NCBI RefSeq assembly: GCF_902779965.1
Contig: NZ_CACZDK010000006.1
Span: 96,970-160,969 of the forward strand
From: Fibrobacter succinogenes
GTDB lineage: Bacteria; Fibrobacterota; Fibrobacteria; Fibrobacterales; Fibrobacteraceae
DNA length: 64,000 bases
Reading direction: 5' to 3'
The notes beneath the pieces were generated by a model, which was given only the letters and a program-made list of their open reading frames with translations, searched no databases and was not told the origin of the DNA. Both the position numbers and the translations under genes were made by a program. Positions 1 to 8,480 of the stretch are shown piece by piece. Each line of letters begins with the position of its first letter. The stretch's first letter is position 1.

Positions 1-462
1 GCGATTGCTTTTGAGGATACCCTTATAAATAGTTATAAGGAAAAAATCGAGAAAATTAATGAACAGCTTGGAAAAGCTGGGCGTGCTCTCGGTCATCGTG
101 TTTGGCAGTCTATTGAAAACTACATGTCTCTTTATCCTGATGTTATTGCATACGAGGGTAAATCTCGAGAACTTGCAATGGATAGGGCTTTCGAAGATCA
201 ACTTGTTCAAAAGGTAATGCCGAAACTCCGTGGGCTTGAAACGCGTGGCTCGCAGAACGAAGTGCTTGAAGCCATTAAGGGTATTATTCCTGAAACGCTC
301 CATGAAGATTTCAAGAATGCCGCTGAACAGAATTACGGACAGTTTATCTGGACTACATCGGGATATTTACTGCGTGACGATGACGTTGTGCTGGATGCTA
401 AAAAAGATGATTTGAAACCTGAAGAGAAGAAGGGTTTGCAAAAGGATGCCGGTAGAGCTTAG
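1..462 (+). CDS. McrB-like AAA+ ATPase, C-terminal fragment (gene begins before the window)
   Basis: The reading frame is open from base 1 to the TAG at 460-462, so this is the last 153 residues of a longer gene. The visible part matches the C-terminal helical region of McrB-type (AAA_5) ATPases: a segment containing RALGHRVWQSIENYM, like the family's G-x-RV-x-x-x-I-x-x-Y-M stretch, followed by QLVQKVMPKLRG, which corresponds to the family's LQK-x-LPKLRG motif. Walker motifs would lie upstream and cannot be checked. The 3' end overlaps the next gene by 17 bp, indicating translational coupling. In McrBC-type systems this ATPase powers or gates a partner effector; the DUF2357 protein next door is the obvious partner. 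The region is AT-rich compared with the housekeeping genes from tex onward, consistent with transfer. The family call is from motif recognition only. Confidence 0.62.
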   Translation, partial: AIAFEDTLINSYKEKIEKINEQLGKAGRALGHRVWQSIENYMSLYPDVIAYEGKSRELAMDRAFEDQLVQKVMPKLRGLETRGSQNEVLEAIKGIIPETLHEDFKNAAEQNYGQFIWTTSGYLLRDDDVVLDAKKDDLKPEEKKGLQKDAGRA

Positions 463-3400
463 TACAATATATAAGCAGATTGCTACAGGAAATGGAAAAC
501 AGTACGAGTTGCTTTTTTCCATTGTTGGGATGTTGTCCTCTGTAATGGAATTTGATCCTGTTACAGATGAACCTCTCCCAATGACTGTTGATGATATTCT
601 GTATGGCCTTTCTTCAGTTGATGCTAAGAATATGGATTGGCAGAATGATCGTTTACAGCATATTGTGTGTTTTGCATCTACCGCAGTCCGTAATCTAATC
701 GATTTGCTCCATGAAAAAAATCTTCGCGAGCATCGGATTACCCGCCCGGAACAAATTCGTGAAGTCGATAGCCGCAGCATGATGTGGCTTGCTAAGAAGC
801 CTGGTTTTACGATAAAGCAAAAAATTGCTTCTGAACAGCGTATGATGGGGGTGTATCATACAACAAGTCTGGATACTGCCGAAAACCGCTTGTTAAAGGC
901 TTTTATGCAAAAGCTGGAAGAATTGCTTTTGGAAAAGGAAAATGCTTGTCGCAAGTGTGAACTTTCCATGAGCGAAGATTTCGAGCATTTTGTGTCTATG
1001 GTGCATCGGTGGTTAAAAAGCGATGAAGCTTTGTTGATTGGCAAATGGAATAATACGCCGCCGAATAATACGCTTTTGAATGACAAGAATTATCGAAAAA
1101 TTTGGAAAGCGCATTTGATGCTTCAAAATTTGAATGATCAAGTGCAGCGAGATTTGGAACGTATTGGAACTTTAAAGAATGCGGCTTGTTTTTGGCTTTT
1201 TGTTGCCAGAATGAACCGTTACAATGAGGTTCGCTTTCTACAGAAAGTTTTTTTCCCGGAAAGTAAATCGTTGAGTTTTACGAAAAAAGAAAATTCCCTT
1301 GTAGGGTACATTAATTTATCGTCGTGGAAAAAGTTGAAATGTACTTTGCTGGAAAGTTCTATTGATTTGTCTATCGGAGATGCTAAAAATAGTCTTTCTT
1401 TTAATCAAGAAATAACTGAATTTGCTGCAGTATTTTCATTTGTTGAAAAAAAATGCGGTGAAATTTTATTAGGAAAAAATATTGGCTTTCCAAAGAATTT
1501 TGCAGATGGAAACCAGCAAATGGTCGAAGTTGCTGCTGTTGACCTAAGTTCAATATTGCCGTCATGTTCATTTGGCAATGGACTTAAAGGTCAATTTTCT
1601 AAAAAGCTTGTATGCCAATCGCAATGTATAGAAAAAAAATGGTATCCTTGCTCGTCCGCTCGTTCTAAATTGATTTTTACCAACTCAGAGGATTTAAAGA
1701 CCTTTTCGATTCATTCAATTTTTGATAGTGCTTTATTGCCCGTTTCGGATTCCGAGGATAATAAGACGGATGTTGAAAAAGCATGTGCAAATTTTGCCAA
1801 GACTATAAAGGACGAATTGCATTGCAAAAAATGCCTTTATGTTACAAGCGATGATGTAGATGATTTTTCGCCGAGCGTGAATGCATTTAAGTTCTACATG
1901 AATTCCGCTTTTTCGAATACCGAAATTTTGCCTAGAAGTATCGCTATTTTATTTGCAAGTCTTCAAGATGTTCAGGCTCGTTTCCGTAAGGAGGACGAAG
2001 TCACTGTAAGGACAATTTTTGATGATTACGAAATAAAGTCCAAGATTCGCATTGATTATGATAAGCAACTTGCAAAAGAAAATCCAGAAACGAAAGGTTT
2101 TGTATTTAAACGTTTGTGCGTCTCAAGGGAAAATCTAAAGAAAAAAAATCTTCAAAATATAATTCCGAAGAATATGGAAAATCTTTTAACATTGCATGAT
2201 TCCAATTTGTTAAAAGATTCTTTTTCCGTTGATGAATTTCATTTTATACGTAAGGTTGGAATTCAAAAGATTTCTGCGGCTAAGAAGGAAATAGTCTTTT
2301 TTGCGGATAATGATTCTTCCGTAGGGGCTGTTAAATATGACCGCTTGCAGAAAATCACGCCCGATATTCCTTTATGGCTTGACGTTTTGCCGAAATTGAG
2401 CATGGTTGATTCAATGGGTGAAGAGCATGTGCTTGTTGAACCGGAGAAAGTGTCTATTCGTCCTGTTGTTGGGAAGCCCATTGATATTCCTATTTCATGG
2501 AAATTTGGTTTCCCACAAGGTAAAGAGTTTTATGAATTTCCACTTATTCAGGGGGATAATAAGGAATCTTCGAAGTATTTTGCTTTTATTCAAGATTCGT
2601 TGTTCCCGCTGGAGCATGAAACTCAATGTCGGCTGAAACTGACATACACGTATGGTAAACCGCTTCCTTATGATCTTGAATTTCTTCCTGTTTCTAAGAC
2701 AGCTGAATTTAGGTCGGTCTCGGTTAAATGGGAGAACAAGTCGCGCAAGGATTATATCCATGATATGCCTGTCCCCAATTTTGTGCGTGAATATACTTGG
2801 GAGGATATGCAATCTGTACAAAAACGTGATGCTAAAGAGACATCCGATTTGGTAAACGATTGGTTGCCTGCGGAATATGAAAAAATTGAGTATTCAGGTT
2901 CTTATAAGCTTGTTAGGGAAATTCCTTCGAATCGTGGAGGCGAAAGAGTATTCTTTATTGATTTGAACCGTTCAATAAGTGCGATTTGTCCGATTGATAA
3001 TCGACAAAATGCTCAAATTGGGAAAGATGTCTGGTGTTGCTTAAAAGTTGATTCCCAAGGACGTGTTAAAGCTGTTGATCCCCATGTTATTGGCTCTAAT
3101 TGGAATGATACTGAGTTTAAAAAATCGCTCCGTTTCCCGGCGATAATGGTTTGGAATAATGGAAGAAGTATAGAGGATGATGCATGCCCTCAGAATTTTC
3201 AGGAGAAGACAAAAAAAATATTGGATAAAATGAAGGAAGTCTTACAAAATTCGGATGTTCCCGAATGTGTGAAACGTGAATTTAAGTTCTTCCTTTCTTG
3301 TATGCATAAAGATGCTCCGGAATGGTTCTATTCGGAACTCCCCGATATCCTTAAAAAATTAGAATCATATTTTGACTATCCTAATTGGATTGCCTATGCT

Positions 3401-3991
3401 CTTGGTGATTGTTCAATGGAATGGCAAATAAAATTGTTAGAAAGTACAATGCTGTTGCTTGAAAATTCCCAAAAGGCGGAATATGCGATAAGGGTCTTGG
3501 CTGTTGCGTTGTGGCGTGTAAATAGTTTTGTATTTAATTTAAATTCGTATGATGTAAAAGTAATTTTGAAGGCCATTCGTGAGCAATTTGAGAAAATGAA
3601 AACGCAGGAAAATAACAAGTTAAAAAATTCGCAAAGGGAATTATTGCTGAAACCTAAAAACCAAAGGGGTTTGACTTTGAAAAGTGTTCGACTTTATTCA
3701 GCTTGCTTAGAGTGCATTGTAGCTCTGTGTCGCCTGCGAAAAACGAAAAACGGTAAAGATGCGGATGAAAATATGTTATCTGCACTTTCCCCTGCTGTAA
3801 ATCCTAATGTGAAAGGTATTGTTGAAAACATGAGACTTATAAAAAGCGGTATAAAGACATTCCTTACATTTAATATCGAACGTTCTTCTGATGATCAGAC
3901 TCCAGAGTTGTTGTATGCGGCTCGTGGATATTTATCGGGATCAATAGATTCTAATGCGATTAAGGTTTTGGAAGCTGATTTTAGTGAATAA
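446..3991 (+). CDS. Large DUF2357-type (McrC-like partner) protein, 1181 aa
   Basis: Residues about 130-160 carry DTAENRLLKAFMQKLEELL, resembling the ENR-F/L-x-K signature of DUF2357 proteins, which usually accompany McrB-like ATPases. The start at 446 lies inside the end of the ATPase gene (17-bp overlap) and sits about 11 nt after an AAGGG purine run. At 1181 residues it is longer than typical family members, which in my recollection are 600-800 residues. Most of the remainder is unrecognised mixed alpha/beta sequence, and I see no D-x(n)-E-x-K nuclease signature near the C-terminus. No signal peptide or membrane segment is seen, so it should be cytoplasmic. The next gene starts 17 bp downstream, so all three genes look co-transcribed. 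It may be the effector or scaffold of a type IV restriction-like system, but the biochemical activity is unknown. Confidence 0.55.
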   Translation: MPVELSTIYKQIATGNGKQYELLFSIVGMLSSVMEFDPVTDEPLPMTVDDILYGLSSVDAKNMDWQNDRLQHIVCFASTAVRNLIDLLHEKNLREHRITRPEQIREVDSRSMMWLAKKPGFTIKQKIASEQRMMGVYHTTSLDTAENRLLKAFMQKLEELLLEKENACRKCELSMSEDFEHFVSMVHRWLKSDEALLIGKWNNTPPNNTLLNDKNYRKIWKAHLMLQNLNDQVQRDLERIGTLKNAACFWLFVARMNRYNEVRFLQKVFFPESKSLSFTKKENSLVGYINLSSWKKLKCTLLESSIDLSIGDAKNSLSFNQEITEFAAVFSFVEKKCGEILLGKNIGFPKNFADGNQQMVEVAAVDLSSILPSCSFGNGLKGQFSKKLVCQSQCIEKKWYPCSSARSKLIFTNSEDLKTFSIHSIFDSALLPVSDSEDNKTDVEKACANFAKTIKDELHCKKCLYVTSDDVDDFSPSVNAFKFYMNSAFSNTEILPRSIAILFASLQDVQARFRKEDEVTVRTIFDDYEIKSKIRIDYDKQLAKENPETKGFVFKRLCVSRENLKKKNLQNIIPKNMENLLTLHDSNLLKDSFSVDEFHFIRKVGIQKISAAKKEIVFFADNDSSVGAVKYDRLQKITPDIPLWLDVLPKLSMVDSMGEEHVLVEPEKVSIRPVVGKPIDIPISWKFGFPQGKEFYEFPLIQGDNKESSKYFAFIQDSLFPLEHETQCRLKLTYTYGKPLPYDLEFLPVSKTAEFRSVSVKWENKSRKDYIHDMPVPNFVREYTWEDMQSVQKRDAKETSDLVNDWLPAEYEKIEYSGSYKLVREIPSNRGGERVFFIDLNRSISAICPIDNRQNAQIGKDVWCCLKVDSQGRVKAVDPHVIGSNWNDTEFKKSLRFPAIMVWNNGRSIEDDACPQNFQEKTKKILDKMKEVLQNSDVPECVKREFKFFLSCMHKDAPEWFYSELPDILKKLESYFDYPNWIAYALGDCSMEWQIKLLESTMLLLENSQKAEYAIRVLAVALWRVNSFVFNLNSYDVKVILKAIREQFEKMKTQENNKLKNSQRELLLKPKNQRGLTLKSVRLYSACLECIVALCRLRKTKNGKDADENMLSALSPAVNPNVKGIVENMRLIKSGIKTFLTFNIERSSDDQTPELLYAARGYLSGSIDSNAIKVLEADFSE

Positions 3992-4008
3992 AAACACGGT
4001 ATTGAAAA

Positions 4009-5424
4009 ATGAAAGATAAGGTTACTCTACTCACATGGATGGCGGCTAATAACGATCCTCAGGCTTTAGAATCGTTGTTGAATCACTTAGATCAAAAATA
4101 TAGCGTCGAAAAAGTCATATATCTTTATCAGAAGAAATATGTAAAAAAACTTGATGACGTCAAAAATATTTTTCCTGTTGAACCTTTTGAAGTCAATCTC
4201 AAAAATCCGACGGCGCATAAGGAAATCTATGAGGCTGTGAAAAATAATGTTCTCCCGTTGTTAAGTAGAGAACGTAATTTGATTGTCAATGTGTCTGCAG
4301 GGACTCCGGCAATGCATGCTGTTTGGCTCATTTTGTATGCGGGTGGAAGTTTCCCTAATGGAACACTGTTGGTCTCGTCTCAAATTAATCGCGAAACGAG
4401 AGTGACGACTTGTGATAACGTAGATTTCCCGATTACGACTTATTTGAGTGAGGTTCGTGAATTCGAACGTGAAAATCCTGATGTGCCTGTTTATCAGCCT
4501 GTGGCGAAATCGCTGGCGAGGAAAAACGCATTCGAAAAAATAAGAGCTTATGCTGGTGTTACGGGAGTCCCGCTCCTGTTATTGGGAGAAAGGGGAATTG
4601 GTAAAAGTAGTGTTGTGGAATCTTTTGTATCAACGATAAAGAAAAAAGATGTTGTAACAGAGGCTTGTGGCTCTTTAGATTCAAATTTGGTTGAGTCTAT
4701 TATTTTTGGGCATAAGAAAGGGGCTTTTACAGGAGCTGATAAAGATAAAAAAGGTATCCTGAAAGAAGCTGATGGAAAAATTCTTTTTTTAGATGAAATT
4801 CAGGATTTGCCGAAACCTGTACAGCGAAAATTGGTGCGTACGTTGCAAGACAAAAAGCATCGCTATTGTCCGCTTGGTAGCGAGAAAGAAGAAGTTGCCG
4901 ATATTGAACTTGTATGTGCATCGAATTTACCTGAAAAAGAATTGAAAGAAAAGTTGGATCCCGATTTTTATGACAGAATCTCTTTTTACAAGGTCGAGCT
5001 TCCTCCATTGAGAGAATGTCGCGAAGATTTGCTGGCGGATTGGCGTGGTGTTTGGAAAACAGCACGTCTCGATAGTTCGCCTGAAAATGCTCCAGAAGAT
5101 GAATGCTTGATGAAGTTTTTTAAGAAGTCTAGCTTGCCGGGAAATTTCCGTAACTTGCAGTCTGTCGCCTATCAAATTATTGCATGGAACGGTAAAAAAT
5201 CAATGGAAGAGATTCTGAAAGATATTTCTTTTGAGGATTTAAACGGAAAATCTTTTAATGTTGCCGATTATCCGGAATTCAAGGATAAAACATTGACAGA
5301 GGCGAGAAATTATTTCCAGCACAAGTTTGCAGAATATGCTTGTAGCAAGTACCGGACGCAAAGTGAGGCTGCGAAAGCTATTGTTTGTTCAACGAAAACT
5401 CTTCAAAATTTGATGAAAAAGTGA
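4009..5424 (+). CDS. RtcR-like sigma-54-dependent activator with CARF-like N-terminal domain
   Basis: This is a 471-residue protein with three parts. Residues 1-150 resemble the RtcR N-terminal (CARF-superfamily) domain: LKNPTAHKEIYEAV corresponds to the E. coli RtcR segment HNPWDFEEVY, and LIVNVSAGTPAMHAVWLIL to its HITTGTHVAQICWFLL. The central AAA+ domain has Walker A GERGIGKSS (about 194-202), an intact sigma-54-contacting GAFTGA loop (about 238-243) and Walker B ILFLDEIQD. The C-terminus ends with a Fis-like helix-turn-helix (SEAAKAIVCSTKTLQNLMKK). Known family members activate RNA-repair genes after sensing an RNA-derived ligand; no rtcA or rtcB is in this window. Here it is the last gene of a three-gene operon with an McrB-like ATPase and a DUF2357 protein, so it probably activates that operon through a promoter outside the window. 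Confidence 0.82.
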   Translation: MKDKVTLLTWMAANNDPQALESLLNHLDQKYSVEKVIYLYQKKYVKKLDDVKNIFPVEPFEVNLKNPTAHKEIYEAVKNNVLPLLSRERNLIVNVSAGTPAMHAVWLILYAGGSFPNGTLLVSSQINRETRVTTCDNVDFPITTYLSEVREFERENPDVPVYQPVAKSLARKNAFEKIRAYAGVTGVPLLLLGERGIGKSSVVESFVSTIKKKDVVTEACGSLDSNLVESIIFGHKKGAFTGADKDKKGILKEADGKILFLDEIQDLPKPVQRKLVRTLQDKKHRYCPLGSEKEEVADIELVCASNLPEKELKEKLDPDFYDRISFYKVELPPLRECREDLLADWRGVWKTARLDSSPENAPEDECLMKFFKKSSLPGNFRNLQSVAYQIIAWNGKKSMEEILKDISFEDLNGKSFNVADYPEFKDKTLTEARNYFQHKFAEYACSKYRTQSEAAKAIVCSTKTLQNLMKK

Positions 5425-5430
5425 AAATAA

Positions 5431-5538
5431 TTATTGCTTTTCAATGATCATATGCCTCCGCACTTCCATGCGATATACAATGACTTGGAAGGAGTCTTTG
5501 AATTATCTACATTAGACCCAAGTTCATGTCAAAGATGA
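5431..5538 (+). pseudogene. Remnant of a DUF4160 protein
   Basis: The frame between stops reads FNDHMPPHFHAIYNDLEGVF and then ELSTLD before a TGA at 5536-5538. The D-H-x-PPHFHA-x-Y core is the hallmark of DUF4160 proteins, but the usual N-terminal strand and C-terminal helix are absent. It runs directly into DUF2442-like sequence in another frame, the usual partner gene, so the pair seems to have collapsed through deletions. No intact start or ribosome-binding site is seen. It lies immediately after the accessory operon, which fits a turnover-prone junction. Confidence 0.6.
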
Positions 5539-5665
5539 TCACCGACCGATTGTTCAGCAACTTTCGAATTTGGACTTGTTCAAGGATTTCAAAGTTCAGG
5601 CTCGTACAATCGTGTGGAGCAACGGTGTCGATTTCGCACCGGAGTTTATCAAGAGCTTGTCTTAG
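5516..5665 (+). pseudogene. Remnant of a DUF2442 protein
   Basis: An open frame without a start codon encodes VHVKDD near its beginning and, later, LDLFKDFKVQ and TIVWSNGVDFAPEF before TAG at 5663-5665. The ending W-x-N-G-x-D-x-A-P-E is characteristic of DUF2442 proteins, while the middle of the family's roughly 80-residue fold is missing. It overlaps the DUF4160 remnant in a different frame. DUF4160 and DUF2442 genes commonly sit together and have been proposed to act as a toxin-antitoxin-like pair. This copy should be inactive. Confidence 0.6.
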
Positions 5666-5785
5666 CTTCTTGCTTCAGTCTTTTTTTTTGACGGAAATGA
5701 TAACCGTCTCAACTGTATCTCCTGGCGCTAGTCTTTCTTCCCGTTCCTCCCTGTCCGGACATCTTTTTTGCGCCCTGTCCTCAAC

Positions 5786-5818
5786 TGTCAAAAATTTGAC
5801 ACTTTCTTTTGCTATATT
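5786..5818 (+). promoter_or_regulatory. Perfect 16-bp palindrome next to a TATATT hexamer upstream of tex
   Basis: TGTCAAAAATTTGACA at 5786-5801 is a perfect inverted repeat with TGTCA-N6-TGACA spacing, the half-site spacing used by CRP/FNR-type dimers. TATATT at 5813-5818 is the -10 type hexamer seen repeatedly in this window. The palindrome covers the expected -35 area, so it could be an operator for the tex transcript. The binding protein is unknown. Confidence 0.45.
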
Positions 5819-5824
5819 CACTAG

Positions 5825-5941
5825 ACCCCCGAACGGGGTGTCTGGCAGCGGTTGTTGCCAGGCGTGTATCACGAGGGCCGTGCGGGCTGTGCTATCCAAT
5901 CAAGGGTGTATGGCTCGGTGGACCCAAAATCCGGAAACGGA
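5825..5941 (+). ncRNA. Possible structured 5' leader or small RNA upstream of tex
   Basis: Several local hairpins follow one another: ACCCC/GGGGT at 5825-5839, CTGGCA/TGCCAG at 5842-5861, a GGGT/ACCC pairing around 5904-5925, and TCCG-GAAA-CGGA (GNRA tetraloop) at 5930-5941. The stretch is GC-rich compared with the sequence before it, follows a TATATT hexamer by about 7 nt, and ends shortly before the tex ribosome-binding site. I do not recognise a known riboswitch or RNA family in it. Confidence 0.3.
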
Positions 5942-5962
5942 ATCTACAAGTAGGAATCTCAA

Positions 5963-8350
5963 ATGGATTTTTCTGCGATTATTGCCGAAGAGCTGAATCT
6001 TGAAGTGTGGCGCGTCTCTAAGGCGCTCGAACTTATGGACCAGGGGGGCACGATCCCCTTTATCGCCCGTTACCGCAAGGACCAGACGGGTACTTTGAAC
6101 GAAATTGAACTCCGCGACATCAGCCACCGTCGCGACTACCTCCAGGAACTTGTGGACCGCAAGGAAACGATCCTCAAGAGCATCGAGGAACAAGGCAAGC
6201 TCACGCCGGAACTCAAGGCTCAGATTGAAGCTTGCAAGGACAAGACTCTTCTCGAAGATATTTACGCTCCGTTCAAGCCGAAGAAGCGTACTCGTGCAAC
6301 GATTGCAAAGGAACTTGGTTTGGAACCGCTTGCCCGCCTCATGTGGGCCCAGGAAAATACGGGCAACACGGCCGAAGAAATCGCCCGCATTTATTTGTCC
6401 GAAGAAAAGGGCCTCGCCGATCCGCGTGCTGCACTCAAGGGTGCTGCTGACATCCTCGCCGAAGAAGTTGCAGACAACGCAGAATTCCGCCAGTACCTCC
6501 GCAACAAGGTCGAAAAGACTGGCGTCATGGTTTCCAAGGTCAAGAAGGATTTCGAAAAGCAGGAAACGAAGTTCAAGGACTACTACGACTTTAGCGAACC
6601 GGTCTCGAAGATTCCGAGCCATCGTATGCTCGCTCTCCGCCGTGGTGAAAAGGAAAAGGTGCTCCGCCTCTCCATCGAGGTCCCGAACGAAGAAATGGTC
6701 GGTTACCTCCAGAATCAGGTTATCAAGGGCGACTCTGTCTGGAAGCCGTATCTCGAAGACATGTGCAAGGACGCTTGGGAACGTTTGCTCCAGCCGAGCA
6801 TGGAAAGCGAAGTGCGCCTCCTCCTCAAGGATGCTGCTGAAGAAGAAGCTTTCAAGGTATTCTCCAAGAACCTCCAGGACGTTTTGCTTGCCGCTCCGGC
6901 AGGCCACAAGGCTGTGCTCGCCCTCGACCCGGGTTTCCGTACGGGCTGCAAGGTGGCTGTGCTCGACAAGAACGGCAAGTTTATGGATCATGGCATCATC
7001 AAGCCGCATGAACCGTGGAACGACAAGGCCGGTGCCGCTGTTTATCTGATGAGCCTCATCGACAAGTATCAGATTGACCTCATCGCAATTGGTAACGGTA
7101 CGGCAAGCCGCGAAACGGACGCTTTCTGTGGCGAAATGGCTCTCAAGTTCAAGGGCAAGGTTCCGCCTCGCGTCATCGTCTCCGAAGCTGGTGCATCTGT
7201 CTATAGCGCAAGCATGATTGCTATTGCCGAATTCCCGAAGGAAGATGTTACTACACGTGGTGCTATTTCCATTGGTCGCCGCTTGCAGGACCCGCTTGCT
7301 GAACTTGTGAAGGTTGATCCGCAGTCTATTGGCGTGGGTCAGTACCAGCACGATGTGAACCAGCGCGAACTCAAGAAGCGCTTGGACGAAGTGGTGGAAA
7401 GCTGCGTGAACATGGTCGGTGTCGATGTGAACAGCGCTTCTGCTCCGCTCCTCTCTCACGTGGCAGGCCTCAGCAACACGCTTTCTGAAGCTATCGTGAA
7501 GTACCGCGAAGAAAACGGCGCTTATGCAAGCCGCGAAGACTTGAAGAAGGTGAAGGGCTTTGGCCCGAAGGCTTTCGAACAAGCTGCAGGCTTTATGCGC
7601 ATTCCGGGTGCTGAAAACCCGTTGGACGATTCCGCCGTGCATCCTGAAAACTACGCCCTCGTCGAAAAGATGGCTGAAAAGGTTGGCGTTCCGGTCAAGG
7701 AAATGGTCGGCAATGCGGACGCTGTGAAGGGCATCAAGCTTGATGAATTCCTCTCCGACGAAGTCGGTCGTGCTACTTTGGAAGATATCCTCAAGGAACT
7801 CCAGAAGCCGAGCCGCGACCCGCGTAAGGAATTCCGTTATGCAAAGTTCGATGACCGCATCAAGACCATCAACGACCTCGTGACGGGAAGCTGGATGGAA
7901 GGTGTCGTGACCAACGTTGCTAACTTCGGTGCTTTCGTGGACATCGGCGTGCATCAGGACGGTCTCGTTCACATTTCTGAAATCAGCGACAAGTATGTGA
8001 CGGACGCTAAGGACGTGCTTACGGTCGGTGACGTGGTGAAGGTTCGCGTGGTTGCAGTCGATGCTAACCAGAAGCGCATCAGCCTTTCCATGAAGCAGGA
8101 ACAGACGGACGGTGTCGCCGGTGCTGGCGTGAGCGGTCCTCGCGGTCAGCGCGTGGGTGGTCCGCGTGGCGTTGGTCATCGTGATGGTGGTGCTCGCCCG
8201 CAGGGTGGCATCCAGGGTCATGCGACGATTGCCGACCTTAAGAACAAGATTGCGGGCAAGGAACGCCCGGGTTTTGCTCAGAAGAAGCCGCAGGCCGCCC
8301 AGCCCGCCAAACTCAACTCCCTCCTCAAGAACCTGAAAAAAGGCTTCTAA
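5963..8350 (+). CDS. tex: Tex-family RNA-binding transcription accessory protein
   Basis: This is a 795-residue protein with the full Tex architecture: N-terminal helical HTH-like region beginning MDFSAIIAEELNLEVWRVSK, a YqgF/RNase H-like domain from about residue 315 (AVLALDPGFRTGCKVAVLD), tandem helix-hairpin-helix motifs (about 475-560, including KKVKGFGPKAFEQAAGF) and an S1 RNA-binding domain at about 641-712. Tex proteins bind nucleic acid and are linked to transcription elongation and stress survival. A Gly/Arg-rich low-complexity tail (RGQRVGGPRG and similar) follows the S1 domain and may add RNA contacts. The ATG is preceded by AGGAA in the leader. The gene is monocistronic: a repeat-filled spacer and a strong terminator lie downstream. 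Codon use is C-rich and typical of highly expressed genes, unlike the operon before it. Confidence 0.95.
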   Translation: MDFSAIIAEELNLEVWRVSKALELMDQGGTIPFIARYRKDQTGTLNEIELRDISHRRDYLQELVDRKETILKSIEEQGKLTPELKAQIEACKDKTLLEDIYAPFKPKKRTRATIAKELGLEPLARLMWAQENTGNTAEEIARIYLSEEKGLADPRAALKGAADILAEEVADNAEFRQYLRNKVEKTGVMVSKVKKDFEKQETKFKDYYDFSEPVSKIPSHRMLALRRGEKEKVLRLSIEVPNEEMVGYLQNQVIKGDSVWKPYLEDMCKDAWERLLQPSMESEVRLLLKDAAEEEAFKVFSKNLQDVLLAAPAGHKAVLALDPGFRTGCKVAVLDKNGKFMDHGIIKPHEPWNDKAGAAVYLMSLIDKYQIDLIAIGNGTASRETDAFCGEMALKFKGKVPPRVIVSEAGASVYSASMIAIAEFPKEDVTTRGAISIGRRLQDPLAELVKVDPQSIGVGQYQHDVNQRELKKRLDEVVESCVNMVGVDVNSASAPLLSHVAGLSNTLSEAIVKYREENGAYASREDLKKVKGFGPKAFEQAAGFMRIPGAENPLDDSAVHPENYALVEKMAEKVGVPVKEMVGNADAVKGIKLDEFLSDEVGRATLEDILKELQKPSRDPRKEFRYAKFDDRIKTINDLVTGSWMEGVVTNVANFGAFVDIGVHQDGLVHISEISDKYVTDAKDVLTVGDVVKVRVVAVDANQKRISLSMKQEQTDGVAGAGVSGPRGQRVGGPRGVGHRDGGARPQGGIQGHATIADLKNKIAGKERPGFAQKKPQAAQPAKLNSLLKNLKKGF

Positions 8351-8359
8351 GATTTGATT

Positions 8360-8388
8360 GCGACGGCAAGCTTGCTTGCCGGCATAAG
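8360..8388 (+). repeat. Dispersed hairpin repeat, family A (copy 1)
   Basis: GCGA, then an 8-bp stem CGGCAAGC, a TT loop and the complementary GCTTGCCG, then GCATAAG. The flanks GCGA and GCATAA match those around other family A hairpins at 8498-8511 and near 38060, but the stem sequence differs. It is followed at 8403-8423 by another perfect palindrome, TTGCGCTCC-ATA-GGAGCGCAA. The 8351-8613 spacer has no supported gene. Confidence 0.6.
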
Positions 8389-8480
8389 CAAATCGCCGGG
8401 CATTGCGCTCCATAGGAGCGCAAAGGCTTCTAGCCGAGAGTCCATCCGTCATCCTGACGCCGAAGGCGGAAGACTACTTA

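Noticed and set aside
4009..5424. CARF-like domain as evidence of a type III CRISPR system
   Set aside because: No cas genes or repeat array are present; the domain order matches RtcR-type activators.
5842..5858. A sigma-54-like TGGCAG...TTGC sequence downstream of the RtcR-like gene
   Set aside because: The spacing is one base too long, the elements are half-sites of a hairpin, and no regulated gene of that system lies downstream.
5675..5899. A 74-codon minus-strand frame between the DUF2442 remnant and tex
   Set aside because: It has no start signal or domain, and it runs through the palindrome and hairpin region.
5900..8452. An 850-codon open frame on the - strand opposite tex
   Set aside because: It mirrors tex codon bias, has no recognisable domains, and tex itself is an unmistakable complete gene.
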